From: Chitinophagaceae bacterium
Lineage (GTDB): Bacteria; Bacteroidota; Bacteroidia; Chitinophagales; Chitinophagaceae
NCBI GenBank assembly: GCA_024508725.1
Contig: JANINS010000003.1
Span: forward strand, 1,364,001-1,428,000
Reading direction: 5' to 3'
Length of the DNA: 64,000 nucleotides
Shown: positions 23,626-32,836 of the stretch, piece after piece
How positions within the stretch are numbered: the stretch's first letter is position 1
Layout of the letters: each line of letters begins with the position of its first letter
Translations under genes and position numbers: made by a program
Notes under the pieces: model-generated
Told to the model about the DNA's origin: nothing
Databases searched by the model: none
Seen by the model: only the letters and a program-made list of their open reading frames with translations

Positions 23626-23654
23626 TTAAACATTCAAATTCCAAATCATTATAA

Positions 23655-24044
23655 ATGGAAAAGCAAAAAAATGCAGTTGGTCGTCGTAAAGAAGCTGTTA
23701 CCCGTGTTTTCATTAGCAAGGGTGATGGTAAGATCACTGTAAACGATAAAGACTATAAAAATTACTTTCCACTGGTTTATTTACAAAACCAGGTTGAAGT
23801 GTCTCTGAAAACTGCTGATGTTTTCGGCAAATTCGATGTTGTTGTTAATGCACAAGGTGGTGGTTTAAAAGGACAAGCTGAAGCTACCAAACTGGCCATC
23901 GCAAGAGCATTATTAGAAGTGAATCCTGAATTCCGTCCGGCGTTAAAAGCTGCTGGATTGCTGAAAAGAGATCCACGTAGCGTTGAAAGGAAGAAATTCG
24001 GTCATAAGAAAGCAAGAAGAAGCTTCCAGTTCAGCAAACGTTAA
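23655..24044 (+). CDS. rpsI: 30S ribosomal protein S9
   Basis: A 129-residue S9 with NAVGRRKEAVTRVFI, NAQGGGLKGQAEATKLAIAR and the C-terminal KKFGHKKARRSFQFSKR, whose final arginine reaches the P-site tRNA. Confidence 0.98.
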   Translation: MEKQKNAVGRRKEAVTRVFISKGDGKITVNDKDYKNYFPLVYLQNQVEVSLKTADVFGKFDVVVNAQGGGLKGQAEATKLAIARALLEVNPEFRPALKAAGLLKRDPRSVERKKFGHKKARRSFQFSKR

Positions 24045-24126
24045 TGAATTTGAGATTTGGCATTTGAGATTTTAAATGCCGATCTCTCGATATCAAATTA
24101 TAAATATCAAATTTCAAATTAATAAG
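24045..24126 (+). repeat. CAAATTTCAAAT-type repeats and hairpin before rpsB
   Basis: GGCATTT (24058-24064) pairs with AAATGCC (24073-24079). The remainder is TATCAAATTATAAATATCAA plus ATTTCAAATT, a repeat also present before tsf (25323-25355). Confidence 0.6.
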
Positions 24127-25026
24127 ATGGAAAATAACACTTCACTTCAACATCAACTCCTCGAGGCAGGTGTACACTTTGGTCACCTGAAGAAGAAGTG
24201 GAATCCTAAGATGTTACCTTACATCTTCGCTGAGAAGAAAGGTATTCACATCATCGACCTCAACAAAACTGTTGATGGTTTACAGGAAGCTGCTGCTGCA
24301 ATGAAACAAATTGCAAAAAGCGGTAAAAAGATAATGTTCGTTGCAACTAAAAAGCAAGCGAAAGAGATCGTTAGCGAATGTGCTAAAAGAGTTAACATGC
24401 CTTACGCAACTGAAAGATGGTTGGGTGGGATGCTTACCAACTTCAACACGGTTCGTAAAAGCGTGAAGAAAATGCAGAGCATCGAAAAAATGCTTAGCGA
24501 TGGTAGCGCTGAAAGCTTAACAAAGAAAGAGCGTCTTACTTTAAGCCGCGACAGAGACAAGATGGAAAAAGTATTGGGTGGTATCTCTCAATTGGGAAGA
24601 TTACCGGCTGCTTTGTTCCTTGTTGATATCAATCACGAGCATATTGCATTGGCTGAAGCTAAGCGTTTGGGTATCTCAACTTTTGGTATGGTTGATACTA
24701 ATAGCGATCCTAACAAAGTTGATTTCGCCATTCCTGCGAACGACGATGCTACAAAGTCTATCGCTATCATCACTAACTATATCGTTGCTGCAATTGCAGA
24801 AGGTTTGTCTGAAAGACAAGCTGCTAAAGACGACGATACTGAAGAAGTAGATAACGAAGCTGAAAGAAAAGCAGCTCGTTTACAAGCTGAAGCTGAAGCT
24901 GAAGCTGGTGGACGTGGAAGAGGTCGTGGTCGTGGTAACAACGACGGTGGAAACGCCGGTGGACCAGGTGGTGCTCCAAAAAGAAGAGTTCCAAACAGCA
25001 GAAGACCTGCTGGTGGCGGAAGATAA
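24127..25026 (+). CDS. rpsB: 30S ribosomal protein S2 with an RG-rich C-terminal tail
   Basis: A 299-residue S2. The core (residues 1-245) is typical: LLEAGVHFGHLKKKWNPKM, IDLNKTVDGL, TERWLGGMLTNFNTVRKS, LFLVDINHEHIALAEAKRLG, GMVDTNSDPN. The last 45-55 residues form an alanine/glutamate stretch followed by RGRGRGRGNND and a GGPGGAPKRR tail, an addition not found in enterobacterial S2. The start at 24127 was chosen over 24076 because the extra residues come from AT-rich repeats. Confidence 0.97.
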   Translation: MENNTSLQHQLLEAGVHFGHLKKKWNPKMLPYIFAEKKGIHIIDLNKTVDGLQEAAAAMKQIAKSGKKIMFVATKKQAKEIVSECAKRVNMPYATERWLGGMLTNFNTVRKSVKKMQSIEKMLSDGSAESLTKKERLTLSRDRDKMEKVLGGISQLGRLPAALFLVDINHEHIALAEAKRLGISTFGMVDTNSDPNKVDFAIPANDDATKSIAIITNYIVAAIAEGLSERQAAKDDDTEEVDNEAERKAARLQAEAEAEAGGRGRGRGRGNNDGGNAGGPGGAPKRRVPNSRRPAGGGR

Positions 25027-25106
25027 TAAATAGTCAATGGGTCAATAGTCATTTTGAGTCATTAAGACTATGATGATTGTTGACCCATCTTACTATCTAT
25101 GATTTA

Positions 25107-25133
25107 GCTTCCGTTGCGTCGCACTCTTGTACA
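25107..25133 (-). repeat. Dispersed intergenic repeat, copy h (short, GCGACGCAAC type)
   Basis: Minus strand: TTGTACAAGAGTGCGACGCA then ACGGAAGC. Only the core half of the element is present. Confidence 0.75.
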
Positions 25134-25154
25134 ATTAGTTCTTTATTCAGCAAT

Positions 25155-25243
25155 AAGTATCGCAGAGAACACAAAGGACACGCAAAAGTCGCAAAGCATC
25201 TTAGCGGTCTTTGCGAAAGTCTCAGCGAACTTTGCGTTACTTC
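25155..25243. repeat. GCAAAG-type inverted repeat
   Basis: Left CGCAGAGAACACAAAGGACA plus CGCAAAAGTCGCAAAG; right, inverted, AACGCAAAGTTCGCTGAGAC plus TTTCGCAAAG. Same general style as the repeats at 14983 and around GxxExxY. Confidence 0.7.
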
Positions 25244-25265
25244 AAAAAGATGAGTAAAGTTTAAA

Positions 25266-25318
25266 AAGTACAAGTGAGTGACACAACAGACGATGACCAG
25301 AGAGTCGAAAGCTCGTCA
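25266..25318 (+). repeat. Dispersed intergenic repeat, copy d (GTGACACAAC type)
   Basis: AAGTACAAGTGAGTGACACA, then ACAGACGATGACC and GAAAGCTCG. Matches copies b, c and e in the first 30 bases. Confidence 0.8.
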
Positions 25319-25357
25319 CATAATTTCAAATTATAAATTTCAAATATCAAATTCGAT

Positions 25358-26197
25358 ATGTCAACAGCAACTATAACAGCGCAAGACATTAACAAACTTC
25401 GCCAGGCAACCGGTGCAGGAATGATGGACTGCCGTAAAGCATTAACAGAAACCAACGGTGATTTTGAAGCAGCGATCGACTGGCTTCGTAAGCAGGGACA
25501 AAAAGTAGCTGCTAAAAGAAGTGATCGTGAAGCGAAAGAAGGTGTTGTTATTGCAAAAACAAGTGCAGATAACAAAACAGGTTTCATTGTAACGATCTCT
25601 TGCGAAACAGATTTCGTTTCTAAGAATGCAGACTTCGTTGCTTTTGCTACTTCTATTGCTGATGCAGCAGTAGCAAACAATGTTAAGAGTATTGAAGAAT
25701 TGAACGATACAACTGTAAACGGTGCTAAGGTTTCTGACCTGATCAACGATAAACTTGCTGCTATTGGTGAGAAGATCGGTGTTGCAAGATTCGAAAGAAT
25801 TGAAGCTCCTTATGTTGCTTCTTATATTCATGGTGCAAACAGAATGGGTGTTTTGGTAGGATTGAATAAAGAATCTGCTGAAGCTGGTAAAGATGTAGCG
25901 ATGCAAATTGCTGCTATGAACCCCCTTGCAGTTGATGCTGACAGCATTCCGGCTGAAACAGTTGAAAGAGAAAGAGCGATCGTGGTTGATACGATGAAAG
26001 CTGATCCTAAGATGGCAGGCAAAACCGACGATATGATCGCTAAGATCGCTGAGGGTAAACTGAATGCTTTCTTTAAAGAAAATACACTTGCTGCTCAACC
26101 TTTCGTTAAAGACGGAAGTAAGAGTGTTGCTGACTACCTGAAAAGTGTTGACAGCGACCTTAAAGTGACTGAGTTCAAAAGAGTAGCTTTAGGATAA
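25358..26197 (+). CDS. tsf: Translation elongation factor Ts
   Basis: A 279-residue EF-Ts, guanine-nucleotide exchange factor of EF-Tu. It begins with the UBA-like domain (INKLRQATGAGMMDCRKALTE), then the core TDFVSKN motif and MQIAAMNPLAVDADSIP. It ends in ADYLKSVDSDLKVTEFKRVALG. It closes with a strong terminator, so pyrH has its own promoter. Confidence 0.98.
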   Translation: MSTATITAQDINKLRQATGAGMMDCRKALTETNGDFEAAIDWLRKQGQKVAAKRSDREAKEGVVIAKTSADNKTGFIVTISCETDFVSKNADFVAFATSIADAAVANNVKSIEELNDTTVNGAKVSDLINDKLAAIGEKIGVARFERIEAPYVASYIHGANRMGVLVGLNKESAEAGKDVAMQIAAMNPLAVDADSIPAETVERERAIVVDTMKADPKMAGKTDDMIAKIAEGKLNAFFKENTLAAQPFVKDGSKSVADYLKSVDSDLKVTEFKRVALG

Positions 26198-26223
26198 TTG
26201 CATCATCTTTATTTTAATATTCG

Positions 26224-26250
26224 ATCCCGCTCTTGCAGCGGGATTTTTTT
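26224..26250 (+). terminator. Rho-independent terminator after tsf
   Basis: ATCCCGCT (26224-26231) pairs with AGCGGGAT (26237-26244), followed by seven T. Confidence 0.92.
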
Positions 26251-26253
26251 GTG

Positions 26254-26282
26254 TTTGACTATAGCAAAAAGTTCTTTCTTTG
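26254..26282 (+). promoter_or_regulatory. Probable promoter of pyrH
   Basis: TTTG (26254-26257), 17 bases, TTTCTTTG (26275-26282), one mismatch from TAnnTTTG, 17 bases before the ATG. Confidence 0.5.
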
Positions 26283-26299
26283 CAACGAAACTTTTTTCT

Positions 26300-27019
26300 A
26301 TGTTGCCAAGGTACAAACGCATTCTTCTTAAACTTTCCGGTGAAGCTCTGATTGGTAGTCAAAGAGAGGGATTTGATCCTTTCGATCCCAAGATCATTGA
26401 ACAATATGCACAAGACATTAGAACAGTTACTGATCTTGGTGTGCAGGTAGCTATCGTAATTGGCGGTGGAAATATTTACCGTGGGATGAACGAGGCTGAA
26501 ACAGGAATTGAAAGAGCTCACGGAGATTATATGGGAATGCTGGCAACAATGATCAATGGAATGGCAATGCAGGCCATGCTTGAAAAGATCGGCGTTTATA
26601 CAAGACTGCAATCAGCCATTCAGATGGAGCAGGTTGCTGAACCTTATATCAGAAGAAGAGCGATTCGCCATCTTGAAAAAGGACGTGTGGTAATATTTGC
26701 GGCAGGAACAGGTAATCCATATTTTACAACAGATACAGCAGGTTCTCTGAGAGCAATCGAAATAAAAGCAGATGTTATTTTAAAAGGAACAAGAGTCGAT
26801 GGTATCTATACAGCCGATCCTGAGAAAGATCCTTCAGCAACACGATTCGAAAAGATCAGTTTCCAGGAATGTATATCAAAGAACCTGAAGGTGATGGATA
26901 TGACAGCCTTCACACTTTGTATGGAGAACAAACTTCCGATCATTGTATTCGACATGAACAAGCCCGGTAATTTATTGCAGGTTGTTCAGGGGTCAAATGT
27001 AGGAACGCTGGTGAGTTGA
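26300..27019 (+). CDS. pyrH: UMP kinase
   Basis: A 239-residue hexameric UMP kinase of the amino-acid-kinase fold. Marks are [48 protein letters not shown] and [19 protein letters not shown]. The start is the ATG at 26300; the in-frame ATG at 26198 lies before the tsf terminator and is not used. Confidence 0.97.
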   Translation: MLPRYKRILLKLSGEALIGSQREGFDPFDPKIIEQYAQDIRTVTDLGVQVAIVIGGGNIYRGMNEAETGIERAHGDYMGMLATMINGMAMQAMLEKIGVYTRLQSAIQMEQVAEPYIRRRAIRHLEKGRVVIFAAGTGNPYFTTDTAGSLRAIEIKADVILKGTRVDGIYTADPEKDPSATRFEKISFQECISKNLKVMDMTAFTLCMENKLPIIVFDMNKPGNLLQVVQGSNVGTLVS

Positions 27020-27781
27020 TCAATCTCCCGCAAGCCATGCTTTAAAAGCAGCAGAACGTTCGGTACTTACAATTGTTTCTTCTTTAGTAGGGGGATTGAG
27101 CTTTACCAAAACTCTTGACTTGGTGTATGTATGCATTTCGGCAATGGCATCATAACAAATGATGAATTGCCTGTTGATGCGAAAGAATTTTTTCGGATCA
27201 AGCATTTCTTCAAGCTGGTCCATGTTAAAGTCGAGTGCATAACGTTTGCCTTCTTTCAGCATGGCAAAGCTGATCCTGTTCTCCGAAACGATGTACGCAA
27301 TATCAGCAGTTTGAATGGTTCGCATGTGCTCACCAAATTTTATCACGAAACGTTCTTTGTATTCTGCTTTTTGTTGAATCGATGATAAGAGTTTCTGGAT
27401 ATCGATTGGAGCAGTCGGCTTAAAGTGAAGTTTTTTGAATTTGTCAATCGCTCTTTCTAACTCTTCTTTTTTCACGGGCTTTAGTAGATAATCGATGCTG
27501 TTTACCTTAAAGGCTTCCAAAGCATATTGATCAAAGGCTGTTGTAAAGATGATAGGACATTCAACTTTAACCTGTTTAAAAGTTTGAAAGCTGCTTCCAT
27601 CAGCAAGATGAATATCGAAGAAGGCAAGATCGGGTTGTGGATTAGTTTGAAACCAATTAATAGCAGATGCTACACTGCTCAATTGCTCAACTATTTCAGC
27701 TTCCGGCAACGCTTCTTTCACCATTTTAGCCAATCGCTTTGATGCTGATTCTTCATCTTCTATTATCAGTATTCTCGCCAT
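27020..27781 (-). CDS. LytTR-family response regulator
   Basis: A 253-residue regulator. The receiver domain has ILIIEDEESA and the phosphorylation site DLAFFDIHLADGSS, then TTAFDQYALEAF and the LLKPVKKEEL lysine. The C-terminal LytTR DNA-binding domain follows (FRINRQFIICYDAI). It overlaps the histidine kinase gene by 29 bases, so the pair is translationally coupled. Confidence 0.95.
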   Translation of the reverse strand: MARILIIEDEESASKRLAKMVKEALPEAEIVEQLSSVASAINWFQTNPQPDLAFFDIHLADGSSFQTFKQVKVECPIIFTTAFDQYALEAFKVNSIDYLLKPVKKEELERAIDKFKKLHFKPTAPIDIQKLLSSIQQKAEYKERFVIKFGEHMRTIQTADIAYIVSENRISFAMLKEGKRYALDFNMDQLEEMLDPKKFFRINRQFIICYDAIAEMHTYTKSRVLVKLNPPTKEETIVSTERSAAFKAWLAGD

Positions 27782-30641
27782 CTGTTTTCAATATTAATGG
27801 AATGATCACCGTGTAGTATTCATCATCATTGCTGATCACCACTGTTTTTTTGGTAAGCAGCTCATATCTCTTTCTAATGTTTTGCAAACCCATTCCTGCA
27901 CTTTTCTCGGCATGAAGTTTTGGATTGAGATTGTTCCTTACGATTAACTGATATGCTTCTACAAATATTTCAAGTAGTAACGGTTTCTCTTTTAATACGG
28001 AGTTGTGTTTTATTGCGTTCTCTGCCAGTAGCTGCAATGTAAGGGGAGCCAGAAAGAATCGTTCCTGGTCTTCTTCAGTTATTGAGATGTTCACCTGGAA
28101 AGCACATCCATATCTTTTTTCCTGGATGAATAAATAGTCTTTGATGATACTGATCTCTTCTTTCAACGAGATCACATCTTTCTCCCGGTACGTTACAATA
28201 CTGCGAAAGAAATCTGCCATGTGTTCAACATACGCAACAGCACGTTTTGGATCTTCTTCTATCTCTGAAACAAGTGTATTGAAACTATTAAAAAGGAAAT
28301 GAGGATTTACCTGGTTTCTCAATGTTTCAAACTGTGACTGGATCTTTTCTTTTTCAAGCCTTTCCCATTTTTGCAGTCTTTTTTCCCTGTCTTTGATGAA
28401 CCAATACAAAACAGCTGTAATAATTAATGCAAGCGATACTATGAACCACCATCTCATCCAAATAGGTTTTTGAATGGTGAATGTGAAGGTTGCTTCAGAT
28501 GCGTTGCTGAAGTTTTTATTAAGTGATGCCCTTACTTTGAAAGTGTAAGTGCCGGGAGGGAGTTTTGGAAAATCCTGTCGTCTATCGTTAGTAGAAACCC
28601 AATCCTGCCCAAATCCTTCAAGTTTATATTGATATTGGATCTTACTTGTTTGAGAATAAGATAAGCCTGTGTAATAAAAGCTGATGTTGTTTTCATTTGA
28701 AGAAAAACTATGCCCTTGCTGAATATCTAAATCATCCAGAAAAAGCTGAATATGGTCTATAATAACCTTTGGTGAAGCAAGCTGCATTTCGCCGTTGTAA
28801 CGAAAGATGAGATTGTCTGCAATAAAGTAAATGTTTCCGTCTACATCACTGATCACCGTATTAAGATCGGTGTTTAGGTTTGAGATGCCAAGCTGATCAT
28901 CGAGGTAGTAAAATGTGCTGTTCAGTGTATTTAGCACATCAACTCCATTTTTATGACCGATATATAAATTGCCTTTTTGGTCATTTGCTAACGAAGTAAT
29001 GTTCATATCTGTCAAACCTTCTGCTACTCCAAAATGAGTGAATGCTTTTCCATCAAACCTCACCAATCCTCCGTTAAAAGTGGTGAACCAGATATTACCT
29101 TTTGTGTCTTCCGTTATTTGGTATACAACTTCACTTCTTAAACCATTCTTCTGGGTATAGTTGGTGATCTTGCCGTTATCGTATACGGCAACTCCTCTTC
29201 CATCTGTTGCAAACCATGTTCTGTTTTTGCTATCTACATAAATGCTGTAGATATAATTCGTGCCGATACCTTGCACACTGGTAAACCGTTCAAGCTGTAA
29301 ACTTTCGCTGATGTTTTTGTTTCTAGCTGTAAGCGTAGCCTTTATCGCTCCTTCAAGACTTGCGATCCATACAATGTTATCTTTTCCATTAATAGACAGA
29401 ACACTTGCATTCGGCAGTAAACTATTTTCAACAAGCTTCCTGAAAACTCCTGTTTCTCCATCAAGTAAAAAGACACCATTTCCCATTGTGCCGATCCATA
29501 CATTCTCATATTTGTCTTCATACAAAGCAGTGATCTGTGAATTGATAGATACCGGAAGACTGAAAATTTTCTCAGTCAATTTGCCAGTTGCATTTCTGCT
29601 CACATGTTTCAGACCTTTACTCACATTGTACCAAACATGTTTGTCACGATCTATAAGCAGCGTGTGCAGGTTGGCAGCTTCTACTCCAGGTATTTTGATC
29701 ACTTGTTCAAGCTTATTCCCATTGGTTCTTATCAATTGATCACCTCCACCAGTCCAGATATTTCTCTCTGAATCTTTAAGCAAGCAAGCAGTTTTTCCGG
29801 GGAATTGCTGCGTAAAATTATTGAACGAGATATCGGCTTTTATCAAACCGTTTGATTCGGTGGCGATCCATGCAATATTGTTTTCTAATAGAATTGCATT
29901 TGCTGTTCCGTTATTCCAATTTGGCAAATTGAAAATCGTGCCATTCGATTGCTGAAATGCAACTCCACCATCCTGCATGCCTAGTGCAAGTTTATTATTA
30001 CTGCCATTTATGCATCTTACAATATTATCCGGGATCTTTCCATCTGCTGAAGTGACAGCGTTGACCTGTTTTCTCCCATTAACAAGTTTGCAAAAATTAA
30101 TTCCCCTGTCTGTTCCTGCTGCAATAGTGTTTTGCCAAAGCGTTATATCATACACATAGTTATCAGTCAGTCCATCATCTGTGTTGATATTATAAAAGTG
30201 ATTATTCGTGTAGTAGTATAATCCCTCTCCGGCCGTTGCAATCCAGATCACTCCTTTATCATCCTGAAGTATTTTCCTGATCGTGTTTTTTGGAAATCCC
30301 TCTTCGGTTTGCTGCAGGATGATCTTATTGTTCTCCAACCATCCTAATTTTCCATCTGCAAAACCCAACCAGATTTTTCCTTCTTTGGTTTGGCAAACGG
30401 CAGTTGTATTTTCAGGAACATCTTTGTTCTTTTCGAACCGCTGAAAATTTTTTCCATCGAATTTATAGAGACCTGTGGTTGCTCCTGCAACAATGTAACC
30501 ATTGCTTAATTGGTATAAACAGTTGATCTGTGGTGTTGGACCATCGGATGGTAGTGTATAGCTTTTGTGAAACGTTTGCGATGAAACAGATGATGAGAAC
30601 AGAAGAAAGAACAACAGCGTTTTGATTGCAAGAAGCTTCAT
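27753..30641 (-). CDS. Propeller-sensor histidine kinase (LytS-type kinase core)
   Basis: A 962-residue sensor. Signal peptide MKLLAIKTLLFFLLFSSSVSSQ is followed by about two seven-bladed Reg_prop propellers with repeats such as GKIWLGFADGKLG and NVWIGTMGNGVF. A Y_Y_Y domain (YKLEGFGQDWVSTNDRR), one membrane helix near residue 735 and a His_kinase core follow: NQVNPHFLFNSFNTL carries the phospho-accepting histidine, and LLAENAIKHN and GMGLQNIRKRYEL form the ATPase. The large periplasmic part would sense a carbohydrate or envelope signal. A YceI gene precedes it by three bases, so the sensor belongs to that cluster's transcript. Confidence 0.95.
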   Translation of the reverse strand: MKLLAIKTLLFFLLFSSSVSSQTFHKSYTLPSDGPTPQINCLYQLSNGYIVAGATTGLYKFDGKNFQRFEKNKDVPENTTAVCQTKEGKIWLGFADGKLGWLENNKIILQQTEEGFPKNTIRKILQDDKGVIWIATAGEGLYYYTNNHFYNINTDDGLTDNYVYDITLWQNTIAAGTDRGINFCKLVNGRKQVNAVTSADGKIPDNIVRCINGSNNKLALGMQDGGVAFQQSNGTIFNLPNWNNGTANAILLENNIAWIATESNGLIKADISFNNFTQQFPGKTACLLKDSERNIWTGGGDQLIRTNGNKLEQVIKIPGVEAANLHTLLIDRDKHVWYNVSKGLKHVSRNATGKLTEKIFSLPVSINSQITALYEDKYENVWIGTMGNGVFLLDGETGVFRKLVENSLLPNASVLSINGKDNIVWIASLEGAIKATLTARNKNISESLQLERFTSVQGIGTNYIYSIYVDSKNRTWFATDGRGVAVYDNGKITNYTQKNGLRSEVVYQITEDTKGNIWFTTFNGGLVRFDGKAFTHFGVAEGLTDMNITSLANDQKGNLYIGHKNGVDVLNTLNSTFYYLDDQLGISNLNTDLNTVISDVDGNIYFIADNLIFRYNGEMQLASPKVIIDHIQLFLDDLDIQQGHSFSSNENNISFYYTGLSYSQTSKIQYQYKLEGFGQDWVSTNDRRQDFPKLPPGTYTFKVRASLNKNFSNASEATFTFTIQKPIWMRWWFIVSLALIITAVLYWFIKDREKRLQKWERLEKEKIQSQFETLRNQVNPHFLFNSFNTLVSEIEEDPKRAVAYVEHMADFFRSIVTYREKDVISLKEEISIIKDYLFIQEKRYGCAFQVNISITEEDQERFFLAPLTLQLLAENAIKHNSVLKEKPLLLEIFVEAYQLIVRNNLNPKLHAEKSAGMGLQNIRKRYELLTKKTVVISNDDEYYTVIIPLILKTDGENTDNRR

Positions 30642-30644
30642 CGA

Positions 30645-31208
30645 TTACCTTGGTTCTAAATTCGTGGCGATCTCTACTTTGATCTCATTCGCAAGTTTTT
30701 GATAAACCACTTTTGGGATCGGGATGTTATGGTCACTCAGCAATACTGTGAAGTTACTCTTTATGCTAATGTCACCATTCTTTATAGTGAGATCAGATTT
30801 GATGATCCTTTCCTGTTCAACTCCATGAATATTCAACATTCCTTTTGCACGAACCGGATAAGTTCCATTCCTGGAGAAATCAATATCTTCTATGATCTTT
30901 CCTTTGAATGACGCTTCAGGAAACTGCTCCGTTTGCATGTAATTCTCATTAAAATGCTCCCGTTGTGTTCTGCTATTAAATCCCTGAAACGAACTGATAG
31001 AAACCTTGAAGCTGAATATTTTTTTTGCAGAATCTATCACACCAACCAGGTCGTCTGAAGATGCCTTGATTAATTCCAATGGAGCTTCTGAACGGAAGTT
31101 GATTTTACCAGATGATGTTTTGTATAGTCTAACTGCAGCCAGGTAACTGCAAAGTGTTAGGCCAATCGCAAGAACAAATACATTCCAAAAACCTCTCTTG
31201 GTAAACAT
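30645..31208 (-). CDS. YceI family protein, membrane-anchored
   Basis: A 187-residue lipocalin-like YceI protein with an N-terminal membrane anchor (VFVLAIGLTLCSYLAAV). Family features are GKINFRSEAPLELI, REHFNENYMQTEQFPEASFKG, and the long YPVRAKGMLNIHGVEQE strand. YceI proteins bind isoprenoid chains such as those of quinones. It precedes the propeller histidine kinase by three bases. Confidence 0.9.
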   Translation of the reverse strand: MFTKRGFWNVFVLAIGLTLCSYLAAVRLYKTSSGKINFRSEAPLELIKASSDDLVGVIDSAKKIFSFKVSISSFQGFNSRTQREHFNENYMQTEQFPEASFKGKIIEDIDFSRNGTYPVRAKGMLNIHGVEQERIIKSDLTIKNGDISIKSNFTVLLSDHNIPIPKVVYQKLANEIKVEIATNLEPR

Positions 31209-31246
31209 AAGGCAAGTTAAAAAATAAACCCTCAGAACGGTGTTAA

Positions 31247-32173
31247 TTACTTTCTCTTGCCGATCTGGAATACCCTTGAAATATTAAAACCAAAATGAAC
31301 ATCACCATTGCCCCAATTACCAGGCGTTTCTGGAATGAATTGTCTTTCGGTCATGCCTCTCGAGTTGGTAAAGTGTAGTTGAAATACATGGCCACCTGTT
31401 TCAATATCAAAACCAATCGATAATGGATTGTGCACTTTTTGACCTCCAATCGCATCAAGCTTATTTACCTGGTAATAATATTCGAGATTGATGCTCATTC
31501 GCTTTGTTAGTTTTAGCCTGCTGCCAATTCCAACAGAATAAAGATCGTTCGGATCGCCGGCTTTAGGAACAATGTTGCTATGCACCATCGTAGGCATGAT
31601 CTGTAAAGAAAAATCAGTGCTGAACTTTCTTGCAATGATCACTTGGGTTACATACGATAGCTTATCGTCTCCTCTCAATTTTACATTCAGCGGAATGTTG
31701 TAATTATTTTTTATCGAGGATGAATCTGTCGCATACATAAAACCAGCCATCACACTAACTGATAATGGCATGTTGCTTTTGCCGATGGCTTGCCTTAATA
31801 CTCTATACTTGAAAAAGCCATCATATTGTTTTTGAAATGTGCTTCTGCCAATACCTATCATCAACCTATCTGAAATGCCGTAGTCAAAACCCATTCTCAT
31901 CGTGGCATTATCCAATCCAAACATCTGGTATAAACCACTGTTCAATGTTCCAAAACGATGTGAGATCTTAAAATCCAGAATACCACGAGCCGTGTTCTCG
32001 ATAGAATGACCGTTGATGATCCTCGAGGTTTTAAAAGTGGCTTCCACCAGCTCACTCTTATCTTTTCTCTTATCCATTTCTTCGTCGAGAACCTTGTCTA
32101 TATCCAATGTGTCCTGGGCAAAAACGCTTCCGCAGAACAACAGGCTAAAAATGGTAAACTTCAATTTTCTCAT
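31247..32173 (-). CDS. DUF5777 family beta-barrel protein
   Basis: A 308-residue outer-membrane protein. The signal peptide MRKLKFTIFSLLFCGSVFAQ is followed by alternating strands (LDFKISHRFGTLNSG, RMGFDYGISDRLMIGIGRS) and a C-terminal strand ending with the ISRVFQIGKRK tail. The start at 32173 fits the signal peptide. It sits between two YceI genes on the same strand, with a dispersed repeat just upstream. Function unknown. Confidence 0.82.
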   Translation of the reverse strand: MRKLKFTIFSLLFCGSVFAQDTLDIDKVLDEEMDKRKDKSELVEATFKTSRIINGHSIENTARGILDFKISHRFGTLNSGLYQMFGLDNATMRMGFDYGISDRLMIGIGRSTFQKQYDGFFKYRVLRQAIGKSNMPLSVSVMAGFMYATDSSSIKNNYNIPLNVKLRGDDKLSYVTQVIIARKFSTDFSLQIMPTMVHSNIVPKAGDPNDLYSVGIGSRLKLTKRMSINLEYYYQVNKLDAIGGQKVHNPLSIGFDIETGGHVFQLHFTNSRGMTERQFIPETPGNWGNGDVHFGFNISRVFQIGKRK

Positions 32174-32189
32174 AAACATTGTTTTGATA

Positions 32190-32249
32190 CCAGCGTTTGT
32201 AGCTATAAGCATCTTCGTTGCGTCGCAAGCACTTCAACTTTTATGCTGG
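32190..32249 (-). repeat. Dispersed intergenic repeat, copy i (GCGACGCAAC type)
   Basis: Minus strand: CCAGCATAAAAGTTGAAGTG, CTTGCGACGCAACGAAGATG, CTTATAGCTACAAACGCTGG. The two ends form a CCAGC/GCTGG inverted terminus. It lies inside the YceI/DUF5777 gene run. Confidence 0.75.
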
Positions 32250-32260
32250 TGGCAACAGCA

Positions 32261-32812
32261 TTACCTTTTATCGTAAGTACAGTCAACTTTAATGGTTATC
32301 ACCTGGCCGATCTTTTTTTCATGGATCGCTTCTCCTTTTACATTGTATTCTGCACGTTTGATCTTGAACTCAGACTTTGCAGTAACCTTTCCACCCTTAA
32401 CCACGATGGTTCCTGTAGCAGTAACAGGTTTCGTAACATCTTTGATCGTTAGCTTACCAGAAACATTTACTGTGTAGGTTCCATCTTTTTTGAAATCAAC
32501 TTTTGACAGGTCAGTGATCTTTCCTGAGAAACTGGCTTTCGGATATTTTTTAGAATCCATATAAGTCTCACCATTAAAATGCTTCTGCATATCAACAGCA
32601 TCGAACTTGAATCCAAGAATAGCAACAGCGAAATTGAACTGGCCAGTAGTAGTATTTAATGTACTTACCACTTCGTTGTTCACTGCATCGATGTCTTCTA
32701 TCGGCGTATTTGAATGAAATGAGATCTGCCCGTTCTTAGTTAAGTAATCTTGCGCTGCTACAGTTGCTATTGTTGCAGCAAGAAAAAACGTCAGGACAAG
32801 GAATTTTTTCAT
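32261..32812 (-). CDS. YceI family protein, secreted
   Basis: A 183-residue YceI protein with signal peptide MKKFLVLTFFLAATIATVAAQ, then NGQISFHSNTPIEDIDAVNN and MQKHFNGETYMDSKKYPKAS, and a long strand TVNVSGKLTIKDVTK. Periplasmic in this context, unlike the anchored second YceI. It follows the cytochrome gene by 24 bases. Confidence 0.93.
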   Translation of the reverse strand: MKKFLVLTFFLAATIATVAAQDYLTKNGQISFHSNTPIEDIDAVNNEVVSTLNTTTGQFNFAVAILGFKFDAVDMQKHFNGETYMDSKKYPKASFSGKITDLSKVDFKKDGTYTVNVSGKLTIKDVTKPVTATGTIVVKGGKVTAKSEFKIKRAEYNVKGEAIHEKKIGQVITIKVDCTYDKR

Positions 32813-32836
32813 GATCGGCTTTTATTGATGATTGTA

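Larger units (their letters stand above)
25027..25357. other. Repeat-filled spacer between rpsB and tsf
   Basis: A 331-base gap in a normally tight gene pair. It holds an ATGGGTCAA/TTGACCCAT inverted repeat (25041-25088), dispersed copies h and d, a GCAAAG-type inverted repeat (25155-25243) and CAAATTTCAAAT repeats. No gene is seen. Confidence 0.75.

Noticed and set aside
24777-25052. Proline- and serine-rich minus-strand frame over the rpsB tail
   Set aside because: It is the antisense of the RG-rich tail; its composition follows from the GC-biased repeats.
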